DNA of 22,895 nt from JAUHWL01 sp964416385 (GTDB taxonomy: Bacteria; Bacteroidota; Bacteroidia; Flavobacteriales; Schleiferiaceae): contig CAYQDW010000038.1 in assembly GCA_964416385.1 (NCBI GenBank), positions 1-22,895 of the forward strand, in the 5' to 3' direction. Positions within the stretch are counted from its first letter, which is position 1, and each line of letters begins with the position of its first letter. Position numbers and translations under genes: made by a program. The notes under the pieces were generated by a model. It saw nothing but the letters and a program-made list of their open reading frames with translations, had not been told where the DNA came from and did not search any database. This document shows positions 8,626 through 16,498 of the stretch, piece after piece.

Positions 8626-9962
8626 AGTTTGCGTACGTTGTCTTTAAATTGATTACCGCGATCTTCATAGTTTTCAAAACGATCAAAACTCGCGCATGCG
8701 GGCGATAGCAAAACAACATCGCCCTTGCGGCCTAACATGTATGCACTGCGTACTGCTTCTTCCATATTGTCTGTTTCAACAAGTACATCGCAGATGCCAG
8801 AAAAGGCCTCAATAATTTTGTGATTATCCGCGCCCAAGCAAACAATCGCTTTTACCTTTTCGCGCACTAAAGGGATCAGTTGATCATAATCATTACCCTT
8901 ATCAACTCCACCTACAATCCAAACGGTTTGTTTTTTCATGCTTTCTAAGGCATAGTAAGTGCTGTTGATGTTGGTGGCCTTGCTGTCATTGATGAATTCT
9001 ATGCCGTGAATTTCTAGCACGGGTTCTAGGCGGTGTTCTAGGCCCTCAAAATCACTGAGGCTTTCGCGAATGGTCTCTTGCCGTATGCCAATTATTTTAC
9101 TTGCCAGTGCAGCAGCCATACTGTTATACACGTTGTGTTTGCCCTGTAGGGCGAGTTCATCTATGCTCATGGTATCTCCGTTAAAATTTATTATCAGTTT
9201 TCCGAGTTTGTCTATATAGCCGCCAACACCGGTATCGTTAAGTGAAACGGTGTGGCGAATAGCATCTATTTTAAATCGATTTATGTTTTCGCTTGTAATG
9301 GGATCATCTACGCAGTAGATAAAATGATCTTTGGCATCTTGTGCCTGCCCAATTCTAAACTTGCTTTGTATGTATAGGTCTAAATTGTAGGCGTAGCGGT
9401 CTAGGTGATCTGGGGTAATATTGGTTAATACGGCCACATGCGGCTTAAATGAATAGCAGCCATCTAATTGAAAACTGCTAACTTCTAGCACAAAGTAATC
9501 GCGGTCTTTAGCTGCCAGTTGCCTTGCAAAGCTGAAGCCAACGTTGCCTGCCACGGCAACATCTAAACCGGCACGTTTTAAAATATGATAGGTTAAAAGG
9601 GTAGTGGTGGTTTTGCCATTGCTGCCGGTTATCGCAATTAGTTTTGCCTTGGTATGTCTAGAGGCGAATTCTATTTCTGATATCACAGGAATACCCGCCG
9701 CAGCAAGTTGCGTAACTACTGGTGCAGTATCTGGAATGCCTGGGCTTTTTACAACAAGGTTTGCCTGCAATAGGGTATCAATACTATGCTGGTTTTCCTC
9801 ATAGGGTATGGCATGTTTGGCAAGAACCGCTTTATTATCAGCGCTTATGGGGCCAGCATCGCTCACAAAAGCTGTATAACCTTTGGTAACCGCTAAAATT
9901 GCAGCACCCATACCGCTTTCTGCAGCGCCAAGTATTGCTATATGTTGGCTGTTTTGGGTCAT
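8622..9962 (-). CDS. murD: UDP-N-acetylmuramoylalanine--D-glutamate ligase MurD
   Basis: MurD adds D-glutamate to UDP-MurNAc-L-Ala. The 446 residues show the N-terminal UDP-binding loop ILGAAESGMGAA (10-21), VVKSPGIP (70-77), the ATP P-loop ITGSNGKTTTT (111-121), VLEVSSFQLDG, NITPDHLDRY in the central domain and INDSKATN plus LLSPACASFDRFENYEDRG in the C-terminal domain. All of these are MurD hallmarks. The ATG overlaps the mraY stop (ATGA) and the stop overlaps the GTG of ftsW, so it sits inside a coupled chain. Confidence 0.98.
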   Translation of the reverse strand: MTQNSQHIAILGAAESGMGAAILAVTKGYTAFVSDAGPISADNKAVLAKHAIPYEENQHSIDTLLQANLVVKSPGIPDTAPVVTQLAAAGIPVISEIEFASRHTKAKLIAITGSNGKTTTTLLTYHILKRAGLDVAVAGNVGFSFARQLAAKDRDYFVLEVSSFQLDGCYSFKPHVAVLTNITPDHLDRYAYNLDLYIQSKFRIGQAQDAKDHFIYCVDDPITSENINRFKIDAIRHTVSLNDTGVGGYIDKLGKLIINFNGDTMSIDELALQGKHNVYNSMAAALASKIIGIRQETIRESLSDFEGLEHRLEPVLEIHGIEFINDSKATNINSTYYALESMKKQTVWIVGGVDKGNDYDQLIPLVREKVKAIVCLGADNHKIIEAFSGICDVLVETDNMEEAVRSAYMLGRKGDVVLLSPACASFDRFENYEDRGNQFKDNVRKL

Positions 9963-11197
9963 CTAATTTTAAGGGTAATGATGGTAAATACGGCAAGCAT
10001 GATGCCTACAATCCAAAAGCGTGTTACGATTTTAACTTCGTTGTAGCCTTTTTTCTGGTAGTGATGGTGTAGGGGCGACATCAAGAAAATTCTTCGGCCT
10101 TCGCCAAAACGCTTTTTAGTGTATTTGAAATAGCTCACCTGCAGCACAACACTGAGGTTTTCTGCTAAGAAAATGCCGCATAATATGGGGATGAGTAACT
10201 CTTTGCGGACGGCAATGGCCAAAACCGCAATCACCGCACCTATAGATAGGCTGCCAGTATCGCCCATAAATACTTGTGCGGGATAAGAATTGTACCATAA
10301 AAAACCAATACATGCACCTATAAAGGCGCTGGCAAAAACCACCATTTCACCACTGTTTGGTATGTACATGATGTTGAGGTAGTCTGCAAAAATGATTGAC
10401 CCAGAAACGTAGGCAAGAATGGCTAACGAAACACCAATAATGGCGGAAGTCCCCGTTGCCAATCCGTCTAAACCATCAGTTAGGTTGGCGCCATTGCTTA
10501 CTGCAGTAATTACAAAAATGACCACAAGGATGTATACAATCCATGTATAGGGTTTAAGCGTAGGGCTAATCCATGTGATTAGACGGCTATAATCGAATTC
10601 GTTGTTTTTAAAAAACGGAATGGTTGTTTTGGTGCTTTTTTCGGGGTCTGAGAAAGTTGGGGTATTGCCGTTAGATTCGCCCCATAAAGCAACCGTTTCT
10701 TGGTTTACGTTAATTTTTTTCTTGGTTACAACTTCTGGATGAAAGTAGAGCATACCTCCTACCAGTATGCCAAGACTAATTTGGCCAAGAACTTTGAACT
10801 TACCGCGTAGGCCTTCTTTGTTTTTCTTAAAAACCTTAATGTAATCATCAATAAACCCAATAGCACCCATCCAAAGGGTAGAAATGAGTAGGATAATTAT
10901 ATAGATGTTGTTTAGTTTGGCAAATAAAAGGGTGGGAATAATAATGGCTGCTAAAATGATGATGCCGCCCATTGTTGGGGTACCGGCTTTCTGATTTTGC
11001 CCAGCGAGCCCTAAATCGCGTACTGTTTCGCCAATTTGCTGTAACCGTAAACGATTGATGATTTTTTTGCCTATGATAAGCGTGATAAACAGAGAAGTTA
11101 CTACTGCCATGCCAGACCGAAAAGAAATGTATTGAAATACACCCGCTCCGGGGAAGTCAAATGATTGGTCGAGATATGAGAACAGATAGTAAAGCAT
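9959..11197 (-). CDS. mraY: Phospho-MurNAc-pentapeptide transferase MraY
   Basis: MraY joins UDP-MurNAc-pentapeptide to undecaprenyl phosphate in the membrane, forming lipid I. The 412 residues contain about ten membrane segments, the conserved KAGTPTMGG, the aspartate-rich IGFIDDYIKV and NLTDGLDGLA loops, and LMSPLHHHYQKKG near the end. A polar insertion of some 60 residues between these loops (around TVALWGESNGNTPTF) makes it longer than the 360-residue E. coli enzyme, as is common in Bacteroidota. The frame is open upstream to 11242. The ATG at 11197 (MLYYLFSYL) matches the family N-terminus and leaves 4 bases after murE. Confidence 0.97.
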   Translation of the reverse strand: MLYYLFSYLDQSFDFPGAGVFQYISFRSGMAVVTSLFITLIIGKKIINRLRLQQIGETVRDLGLAGQNQKAGTPTMGGIIILAAIIIPTLLFAKLNNIYIIILLISTLWMGAIGFIDDYIKVFKKNKEGLRGKFKVLGQISLGILVGGMLYFHPEVVTKKKINVNQETVALWGESNGNTPTFSDPEKSTKTTIPFFKNNEFDYSRLITWISPTLKPYTWIVYILVVIFVITAVSNGANLTDGLDGLATGTSAIIGVSLAILAYVSGSIIFADYLNIMYIPNSGEMVVFASAFIGACIGFLWYNSYPAQVFMGDTGSLSIGAVIAVLAIAVRKELLIPILCGIFLAENLSVVLQVSYFKYTKKRFGEGRRIFLMSPLHHHYQKKGYNEVKIVTRFWIVGIMLAVFTIITLKIR

Positions 11198-11201
11198 ATG
11201 T

Positions 11202-12656
11202 TTAGCTGTTAAAATTTGTGAGCAGATGTTGCATGTCGTCAAAAGGATATTTTACCCCTTGTATCTCTTGATAGGCTTCATGTCCTTTGCCAGCAATGAG
11301 AATGATGTCGCCAGGTTGTGCCATTTGACAGGCGGCTTTTATAGCTTGCTCACGATCTGTAATGCGTAAGGTGCGCTTCTTTTGAACAGGATCTAAAGCA
11401 GCGGCCATTTCGTCAAGAATAGCTTCGGGATCTTCGTTTCTTGGGTTGTCACTGGTTAATATAACCTGCTGACTAGCATTTGCGGCTATACTGGCCATAA
11501 GGGGTCTTTTTGCCTTGTCGCGGTTGCCCCCACAGCCCACTACGGTAATTACCTTGCCTTTGCCATTATTTACTTCACCAATGGTTTGAAGCACGTTAGC
11601 CAAAGCATCTGGGGTATGGGCATAATCAACAATGCCCACTTTGCCTTCTTTTGATTTTAGGTATTGAAAACGTCCAGCAACTGCTTTGAGCGTGCTTATA
11701 GCCGTTAAAACCTGCAATTTGTCTAGCCCCATTTGAACGGCAACTGCATAGATGGCCGTGATGTTATAGGCATTAAAACCACCGATTAAACGGGTCCAAA
11801 ATTCTTGCTCATTTACCTGCAGTAGCATGCCGTCTAACTGGCTCTCAATAATTTTTGCTTTGTAGTCTGCTGGATTTTTTAGCGCATAAGAAAAAACTTT
11901 GGCCCTGCAGTGTTCTGTCATAACCGTACTGTGCTTGTCATCTGCGTTTAATAGAGCAAATGCATCAGCGGGCAATACATCAAAAAGTCTTTTTTTAGCG
12001 CGTAAGTAGTTGTTAAACGTTTTATGGTAGTCTAAATGGTCATGTGTAATGTTGGTAAAAATGCCACCTGTAAAACGTATGCCTGCCACGCGTTCTTGGT
12101 CAAGTCCATGACTACTCACTTCCATAAAAGCATACTTGCAGCCTGCTTTTACCATTTCAGCCAGAAGTCTGTTAAGTGTTAATTGATCTGGTGTGGTATG
12201 GGTAGCGGGAATCTCTGTTTTGCCAATTCTATTTTTAACAGTGCTTATTAAGCCACTTTTTTGGTCTAATTGTTGAAAAAGCTCATAAAGTAGCGTAGCC
12301 ACGGTGGTTTTGCCATTGGTGCCCGTAACGCCAATTACTTTTATTTTTTCGGTTGGGTTATCATAAAAGTTTGCAGCAATATGTCCGAGTGCTCTTTTAC
12401 TATTAGTTACGCGGATATAAGTTACATTGTCTAGTCGCTTTTCTGGCATTTCTTCACATACAACGGCCAATGCGCCTAATTCTACTGCCTGAGCAATGTA
12501 TTCATGGCCATTTACTGCTGTTCCAGAAATGGCCACAAAAAGCCCGTGGTTATCAATTTTTCTAGAGTCAAATGAAATGCCAGATATGGCCACATTGGTG
12601 TTCCCTATTACTTCTTCTAAAGCAACCTTGTAGAGTATGTCGCGCAGCAACTTCAT
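11202..12656 (-). CDS. murE: UDP-MurNAc-tripeptide synthetase MurE (meso-DAP type)
   Basis: MurE adds the third amino acid to UDP-MurNAc-L-Ala-D-Glu. The 484 residues show SFDSRK (28-33), the ATP loop VTGTNGKTT (110-118), THTTPD (152-157), EVSSHGLDQ (179-187), THDHLDYH (204-211) and VDYAHTPD (343-350). The DNPR motif at 403-406 is the known specificity signature for meso-diaminopimelate, as opposed to lysine, so the peptidoglycan should be DAP-type. The ATG overlaps the stop of the PBP gene (ATGA) and mraY begins 4 bases after the stop. Confidence 0.98.
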   Translation of the reverse strand: MKLLRDILYKVALEEVIGNTNVAISGISFDSRKIDNHGLFVAISGTAVNGHEYIAQAVELGALAVVCEEMPEKRLDNVTYIRVTNSKRALGHIAANFYDNPTEKIKVIGVTGTNGKTTVATLLYELFQQLDQKSGLISTVKNRIGKTEIPATHTTPDQLTLNRLLAEMVKAGCKYAFMEVSSHGLDQERVAGIRFTGGIFTNITHDHLDYHKTFNNYLRAKKRLFDVLPADAFALLNADDKHSTVMTEHCRAKVFSYALKNPADYKAKIIESQLDGMLLQVNEQEFWTRLIGGFNAYNITAIYAVAVQMGLDKLQVLTAISTLKAVAGRFQYLKSKEGKVGIVDYAHTPDALANVLQTIGEVNNGKGKVITVVGCGGNRDKAKRPLMASIAANASQQVILTSDNPRNEDPEAILDEMAAALDPVQKKRTLRITDREQAIKAACQMAQPGDIILIAGKGHEAYQEIQGVKYPFDDMQHLLTNFNS

Positions 12657-14629
12657 CCTAATTCAACTTTTACAATCATGTTCTTGCCCAAAGCCGTACC
12701 AATAGAAGGTTCTTGTTTTTTTACCTTTCCAGAGCCAGAAATGCGCACTTTTATGTTGTGACTTTCAAGCAGGTTAATCACCTCCATAGCTGACAATCCA
12801 GTTAAATCGGGGAGATAATTTTTGCTCAATGCCGTTTCATATTTGGCGGGTTTTTTTGCCTCCCAACTGGCGATGCCCACTTCAGGTGCAATTGGTGTGG
12901 GTAGGGATAGATAAACTTCTTCTGCTATGTCTTTAAATACCGGCCCAGCCACAATGTTGCCATAATACCCCAAGTGCTTTTTAGGCTTGTTGATAACCAC
13001 AATACAGGAGTACTTAGGGTTGTTAGCCGGAAAGTAGCCAGCAAATGATGCCTGATATTCTGATGACGTTTTCCAGTAGTTGAGTTGGCAGGTACCTGTT
13101 TTGCCCGCCATAGAAAGCTTGTCTGATTTTAAGTTGGTAGCTGTACCGCTGCTTACTACGCCAGCCAAAAGGGCTTGTACTTTTTTTACCGTTTCTTGAC
13201 TGCACACGGCAGGGTTAAGTACTTCTATTTCAAATACTTCTTCGTTATGACCGTAGCGCTTTATGGCACTTACAATTTGTGGTTTTACCATCACACCATC
13301 ATTGGCAATGGCGTTGTAAAACGTGAGTAATTGGAGTGGTGTAAAACTCACCTCATACCCAAATGTCATCCATGGTAAAGTTGTGCCGCTCCATTTTTCG
13401 TCTTCTGGTTTCGGTATTTTTGGCAGCGATTCTCCTTTAATAGTTACACCCGTTGGTTTGTGTAAGCCAAGTTGATAAAGCTGATCTATAAATCCCGCCG
13501 AATTATCTTTATAAGCGTTATAAACAGCTTTGGCGATACCTGTATTAGATGATAGCTTAAAAGCTTTGGCAACACTTATTTTACCATAGCCGCCAGTACC
13601 ATTTTTTACATTACTGTCTTTTATTTTTCGGTCGGCAATGGTATAGATGCCATTTTCTGTATCTACAATATCAGCGGTATCTACCAAGCCATCTTCTAGT
13701 GCCACCAACAGACTGGCAAGTTTAAACGTAGAGCCGGGCTCTGTGCTTTCCCAAACGGCATAATTGCGTATTTCTTGATAGCTGCCATCAGCTGTTAGAC
13801 CAAGGTTGGCAATAGCACAAATTTTTCCAGTAGCCACCTCCATAACAACTACGCTACCATGATCTGCTTCGTACTTGGTGAGTTGTTTCAACAAAGACCT
13901 ATGCGCTACATCTTGGATGCGGGTATCAATGGTTGTGTAGATATCACAGCCATTTTCTGGCTCAATGGCGTTATTGTCATTTAGTGGTTTCCAATTTCCT
14001 CCTGCTATTTTTTGCATGAGCCTCTTGCCCTCATGCCCTTCTAAGTAGGCAGAGAAATACCCTTCAATACCAGCTTGTGCAGCGTTTTCATCATAACCAA
14101 TGGTTCTTTCAGCAAGGCTAATAGGTTTTTGACGGTAGTTTTTTTGCTCATCTATTATGCCGCCTTTATAGCGCCCAAGATTGAACAAAGGCATGTCTCG
14201 GAGATGCTTTAATTGCGAGTAGGTTTGATCTTTAGCTATAATGACATAGCGATCTTTATGTAAGCGCTTATCGCGTAGATAATTTTCCCATTGTTGGGCG
14301 GTACGTGGGCCGTAAACGCGTGCCAAAGCAACGCTTAAGTCTTTAACGTGCGCTTCAAAATTCTCATCGCTTGGGGCTACAGGGTCCATGTATACGTCAT
14401 ATACGGGCATGCTGGTGGCCAGTATTTTGCCGTCATCACTAAATATGTTTCCCCTTTTGGCGGGTATGGCCATTTTTTTAATGACAAGGCTTTCAGATTT
14501 TGCACGTAGTGTTGGGCCTTCTATAACAGACACATAAATCAGTTTTACCCATATACTAAGACATGCCAACACAAGTGGTATTGCAACAAACGTGAGCCGC
14601 TTTTTTAAAGACTTATCTGTGCTACTCAT
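12653..14629 (-). CDS. ftsI: Septal transpeptidase FtsI/PBP with a C-terminal PASTA domain
   Basis: Class B penicillin-binding protein that crosslinks septal peptidoglycan in the periplasm. The order is a membrane anchor (about 12-36), a PBP dimerisation domain starting near KRGNIFSDDGKILA (58-71), and the transpeptidase domain with the active-site tetrad S300-TFK, S360-S-N362 and K510-T-G512. One PASTA domain (about 604-658) starts at YLPDLTGLSAMEVINLLE. At 658 residues it is longer than E. coli FtsI (588), mainly because of the PASTA domain, so it resembles SpoVD/PBP2x-type proteins in layout. The start overlaps the ftsL-like stop by 8 bases and the stop overlaps murE. All catalytic residues are present. 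Confidence 0.96.
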   Translation of the reverse strand: MSSTDKSLKKRLTFVAIPLVLACLSIWVKLIYVSVIEGPTLRAKSESLVIKKMAIPAKRGNIFSDDGKILATSMPVYDVYMDPVAPSDENFEAHVKDLSVALARVYGPRTAQQWENYLRDKRLHKDRYVIIAKDQTYSQLKHLRDMPLFNLGRYKGGIIDEQKNYRQKPISLAERTIGYDENAAQAGIEGYFSAYLEGHEGKRLMQKIAGGNWKPLNDNNAIEPENGCDIYTTIDTRIQDVAHRSLLKQLTKYEADHGSVVVMEVATGKICAIANLGLTADGSYQEIRNYAVWESTEPGSTFKLASLLVALEDGLVDTADIVDTENGIYTIADRKIKDSNVKNGTGGYGKISVAKAFKLSSNTGIAKAVYNAYKDNSAGFIDQLYQLGLHKPTGVTIKGESLPKIPKPEDEKWSGTTLPWMTFGYEVSFTPLQLLTFYNAIANDGVMVKPQIVSAIKRYGHNEEVFEIEVLNPAVCSQETVKKVQALLAGVVSSGTATNLKSDKLSMAGKTGTCQLNYWKTSSEYQASFAGYFPANNPKYSCIVVINKPKKHLGYYGNIVAGPVFKDIAEEVYLSLPTPIAPEVGIASWEAKKPAKYETALSKNYLPDLTGLSAMEVINLLESHNIKVRISGSGKVKKQEPSIGTALGKNMIVKVELG

Positions 14630-14945
14630 GGTTGATGATGATTTTTTTTGGCGGAACCTGTGCTTCTTGTAGCCCTAGTGATTTGGCTTGATTTATCACC
14701 TTGCTCTCTTGGCCCAATTCCATAACCTGCGCGCGCGTTTCCAAAAATTCAGCTTCTAGCTCTTTCATCTCGCTGCGCATTTTGTTAATCTTAATCACCT
14801 TTTCATCTATGCTATGGGCACATTTAATAGCCAAAAGAGCTAGCAGGGTGAGGTAGCCTATAAATGGCAGGGCGCGTAGTGAGCGGTCTCCTAATAAGAA
14901 ACCTCCACCAAGGATTTTACCAATCACATTTTCGCCCTTTTTCAT
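14622..14945 (-). CDS. ftsL: FtsL-like cell division protein
   Basis: This 107-residue protein has one membrane segment (about 24-44, ALPFIGYLTLLALLAIKCAH) and then a coiled-coil-like periplasmic stretch (about 47-95, charged heptads such as INKMRSEMKELEAEFLE). The cytoplasmic N-terminus is basic and glycine-rich. Size, topology and position between rsmH and ftsI match the FtsL-like family of Bacteroidota, which is expected to bridge FtsQ and the FtsW-FtsI synthase. FtsL proteins diverge strongly in sequence, so context carries much of the call. Both ends overlap neighbours: ATGA with rsmH and 8 bases with ftsI. Confidence 0.88.
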   Translation of the reverse strand: MKKGENVIGKILGGGFLLGDRSLRALPFIGYLTLLALLAIKCAHSIDEKVIKINKMRSEMKELEAEFLETRAQVMELGQESKVINQAKSLGLQEAQVPPKKIIINHE

Positions 14946-15850
14946 TGTGTATATGTGGTTCGCTCTGCAATGCGTAGTTTGGCACTGCGAGAGCGGTTAT
15001 TCTTGTTTAATTCTTCCGTTGAGGGTGTAATGGGTTTGCGCGTTATGGCGTTGAAAGGCACCAGCTTATTGCCATAAAAATCGCGTGGTGCTTCGCCATC
15101 AAATTGACCTTCGCGTATGTAAGTTTTTACCAGCCGATCTTCTAGCGAATGGTATGCGATGATAACTAACCTGCCTTCTGGCTTCAGCACCTCTGCGCAC
15201 TGCGTGAGCAAATCTTTAATAACCAGAAGTTCGTCATTTACAGCTATGCGCAAGGCCTGAAAAACCTGCGCGAGTTGCTTATGCCAAATCTTCTGGGGGA
15301 TTGCTGCTGTGATTACACTGCGTAAATCGCCGGTGGTTTCAATAGGCTTTTCATCTCTGTGCTTGCAGATAAGGTCTGCAATCTTTTTAGCATTGGGCAA
15401 CTCCCCATAAGCACGAAAAATTTGGGCGAGTTCAAATGCTTCCCAGCTGTTCACAATGTCTTTGGCAGATAAACTACTGCTTTGGCCCATACGCATGTCT
15501 AAAGGCGCATCTTCGCGAAAAGTAAACCCTCGGCTAGCCGTGTCAAATTGGTGTGAAGACACCCCTAAGTCGGCTAAAAGACCATCTATTTGGGTAATGC
15601 CATGAAATCTTAAGTAGCGCTTTAAGTGCTTAAAGTTTTGATTTACAAAAATCAAATTTGGATGACTTGGCACATTGCGAATGGCATCTGGATCTTGGTC
15701 AAAGGCGATGAGCTTTCCGGTGGTAAGCTGTTTTAAGATCTCCATGCTATGGCCACCGCCGCCAAAGGTTACATCAACATAAATACCAGTAGGTATAATG
15801 TTGAGCCCCGCAACACTCTCATGTAAAAGAACGGGTTCATGATAGGCCAT
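14942..15850 (-). CDS. rsmH: 16S rRNA (cytosine-1402-N4) methyltransferase RsmH (MraW)
   Basis: S-adenosylmethionine-dependent enzyme that methylates N4 of C1402 in the decoding centre of 16S rRNA. The 302 residues show MAYHEPVLLHESV, the SAM loop DVTFGGGGHS (about 26-35), AFDQDPDA, DGLLADLGVSSHQFD, RGFTFREDAPLDMRM and the late motif RLVIIAYHSLEDRLVK, all typical of RsmH. A GTG at 15853 could also start the frame, but the adjacent ATG at 15850 gives the standard N-terminus. The 5' end overlaps mraZ by 14 bases and the 3' end overlaps the ftsL-like gene as ATGA. Confidence 0.97.
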   Translation of the reverse strand: MAYHEPVLLHESVAGLNIIPTGIYVDVTFGGGGHSMEILKQLTTGKLIAFDQDPDAIRNVPSHPNLIFVNQNFKHLKRYLRFHGITQIDGLLADLGVSSHQFDTASRGFTFREDAPLDMRMGQSSSLSAKDIVNSWEAFELAQIFRAYGELPNAKKIADLICKHRDEKPIETTGDLRSVITAAIPQKIWHKQLAQVFQALRIAVNDELLVIKDLLTQCAEVLKPEGRLVIIAYHSLEDRLVKTYIREGQFDGEAPRDFYGNKLVPFNAITRKPITPSTEELNKNNRSRSAKLRIAERTTYTQ

Positions 15851-16307
15851 CACCTAACGGGTTTATTTGCCCCATCACGTCTTCGGCTAAAGCGCCAAAA
15901 TCAAGGTCGGGGCTGTTTAACACCTGTTCATAGGCGTCTTTATCCCAGACTTCTATCATGTTTACCGCACTGCTCATAACCAAGCTGTTTTTTAAGCCTG
16001 CATAGGCGATAAGATCGTTGCTGATGTTTAGCCTGCCTGTGCCGTCAAGCTCTACAACCTTTACACCAGCGGTGAACATGCGGATAAAATCATTGTGCTT
16101 TTTTACGAAACGATTTAAGCCGTTTACCTTGCTCATCACATCATTCCATGCCTGCATGGGGTACAGCTCTAAGCACTTTTGAAAAACGCTTCGCTTTACA
16201 ACAAAACCGTTTTCCAGTACGGGCATAAGCTGTTTTTTAAAGGCGGAGGGCAATAATACCCGGCCTTTATTATCCATCTTACATTCATGTACACCTATGA
16301 TATTCAA
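15837..16307 (-). CDS. mraZ: Transcriptional regulator MraZ, probable TTG start
   Basis: MraZ is a DNA-binding protein that controls the dcw operon, usually by repressing its own promoter. The 156 residues carry two SpoVT/AbrB-like halves, each with the DxxGR motif: D12-NKGR in the first and D88-GTGR in the second. The first half continues VLLPSAFKKQL and the second LNISNDLIAYAGL. The frame is open to a GTG at 16367. That start would add about 20 unrelated residues and would lie upstream of the likely promoter, so I chose the TTG at 16307, which gives MNIIGVHECKMDNKGR in line with the family. No in-frame ATG is available; the nearest ATG (16320) is out of frame. The 3' end overlaps rsmH by 14 bases. 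Confidence 0.9.
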   Translation of the reverse strand: MNIIGVHECKMDNKGRVLLPSAFKKQLMPVLENGFVVKRSVFQKCLELYPMQAWNDVMSKVNGLNRFVKKHNDFIRMFTAGVKVVELDGTGRLNISNDLIAYAGLKNSLVMSSAVNMIEVWDKDAYEQVLNSPDLDFGALAEDVMGQINPLGDGLS

Positions 16308-16311
16308 GCTT

Positions 16312-16320
16312 CTAGCACAT
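16312..16320 (-). other. Two-codon upstream frame (ATG-TGC-TAG) before mraZ
   Basis: Reading the minus strand, the only ATG near the mraZ start is at 16320. It is out of frame and closes after one further codon (ATG TGC TAG, ending at 16312), 4 bases before the TTG start at 16307. It could act as a tiny leader that feeds or limits initiation at the weak TTG, or it may be chance. The sequence shows only its presence and placement. Confidence 0.3.
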
Positions 16321-16334
16321 TTATTAGTGTGGTT

Positions 16335-16342
16335 CAAAGATA
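16335..16342 (-). promoter_or_regulatory. Candidate -7 element of the mraZ/dcw promoter
   Basis: TATCTTTG on the minus strand matches the Bacteroidota -7 consensus TAnnTTTG exactly. It would place the transcript start near 16328, some 20 bases before the TTG start of mraZ. No TTTG stands at the expected -33 position. That place is occupied by the GTGGTAA repeats, which suggests an activator-independent but repressible promoter. Spacing and consensus only; no start site is known. Confidence 0.5.
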
Positions 16343-16354
16343 GAAAGATAGAAA

Positions 16355-16398
16355 CACCTTTTACCACCTGTTACCACTTTGTGAATAACTTTTACCAC
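16355..16398 (-). repeat. MraZ-box-like repeats upstream of mraZ
   Basis: The minus strand carries three exact GTGGTAA units (+ positions 16392-16398, 16371-16377, 16361-16367) and a degenerate fourth beginning GTG at 16357-16355. Going downstream the spacings are 21, 10 and 10 bases, one or two helical turns. Known MraZ operators are short direct repeats with about 10-base spacing (TGGGA-type in E. coli, AAAGTG-type in mollicutes), and the unit here reads AAAGTGGTAA or close to it. The array overlaps the -33 area of the mraZ promoter, so autorepression by MraZ is the likely role (inference). Confidence 0.75.
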
Positions 16399-16450
16399 TT
16401 TTAATCTAAACGCTAAAGTTTTTCTTTTGGTCTATGGCGGCAGGGCGCGA

Positions 16451-16480
16451 TTTGCAAAGTGGTAAAGAGTGGTAGCTTTG
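16451..16480 (+). promoter_or_regulatory. engB promoter (TTTG, 18-base spacer, TAGCTTTG)
   Basis: TTTG at 16451-16454 and TAGCTTTG at 16473-16480, 18 bases apart, match the Bacteroidota -33/-7 consensus (TTTG and TAnnTTTG) at both elements. The start of transcription would be near 16487, leaving about 12 bases before the engB ATG at 16499. The GTGGTA repeats fall inside the spacer. Confidence 0.7.
16459..16474 (+). repeat. MraZ-box-like repeats inside the engB promoter
   Basis: Two direct units, GTGGTAA at 16459-16465 and GTGGTA at 16469-16474, are exactly 10 bases apart. They lie between the -33 and -7 elements of the engB promoter. They have the same core as the array before mraZ but on the opposite strand, so each array faces its own gene. 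A protein bound here would block RNA polymerase, so engB may share MraZ control with the dcw cluster (inference). Confidence 0.6.
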
Positions 16481-16498
16481 TACGCTGAAATAGAAATT

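Noticed and set aside
16308..16367. GTG start of mraZ at 16367
   Set aside because: It lies inside the GTGGTAA repeats and upstream of the likely -7 element, and adds residues unlike MraZ.
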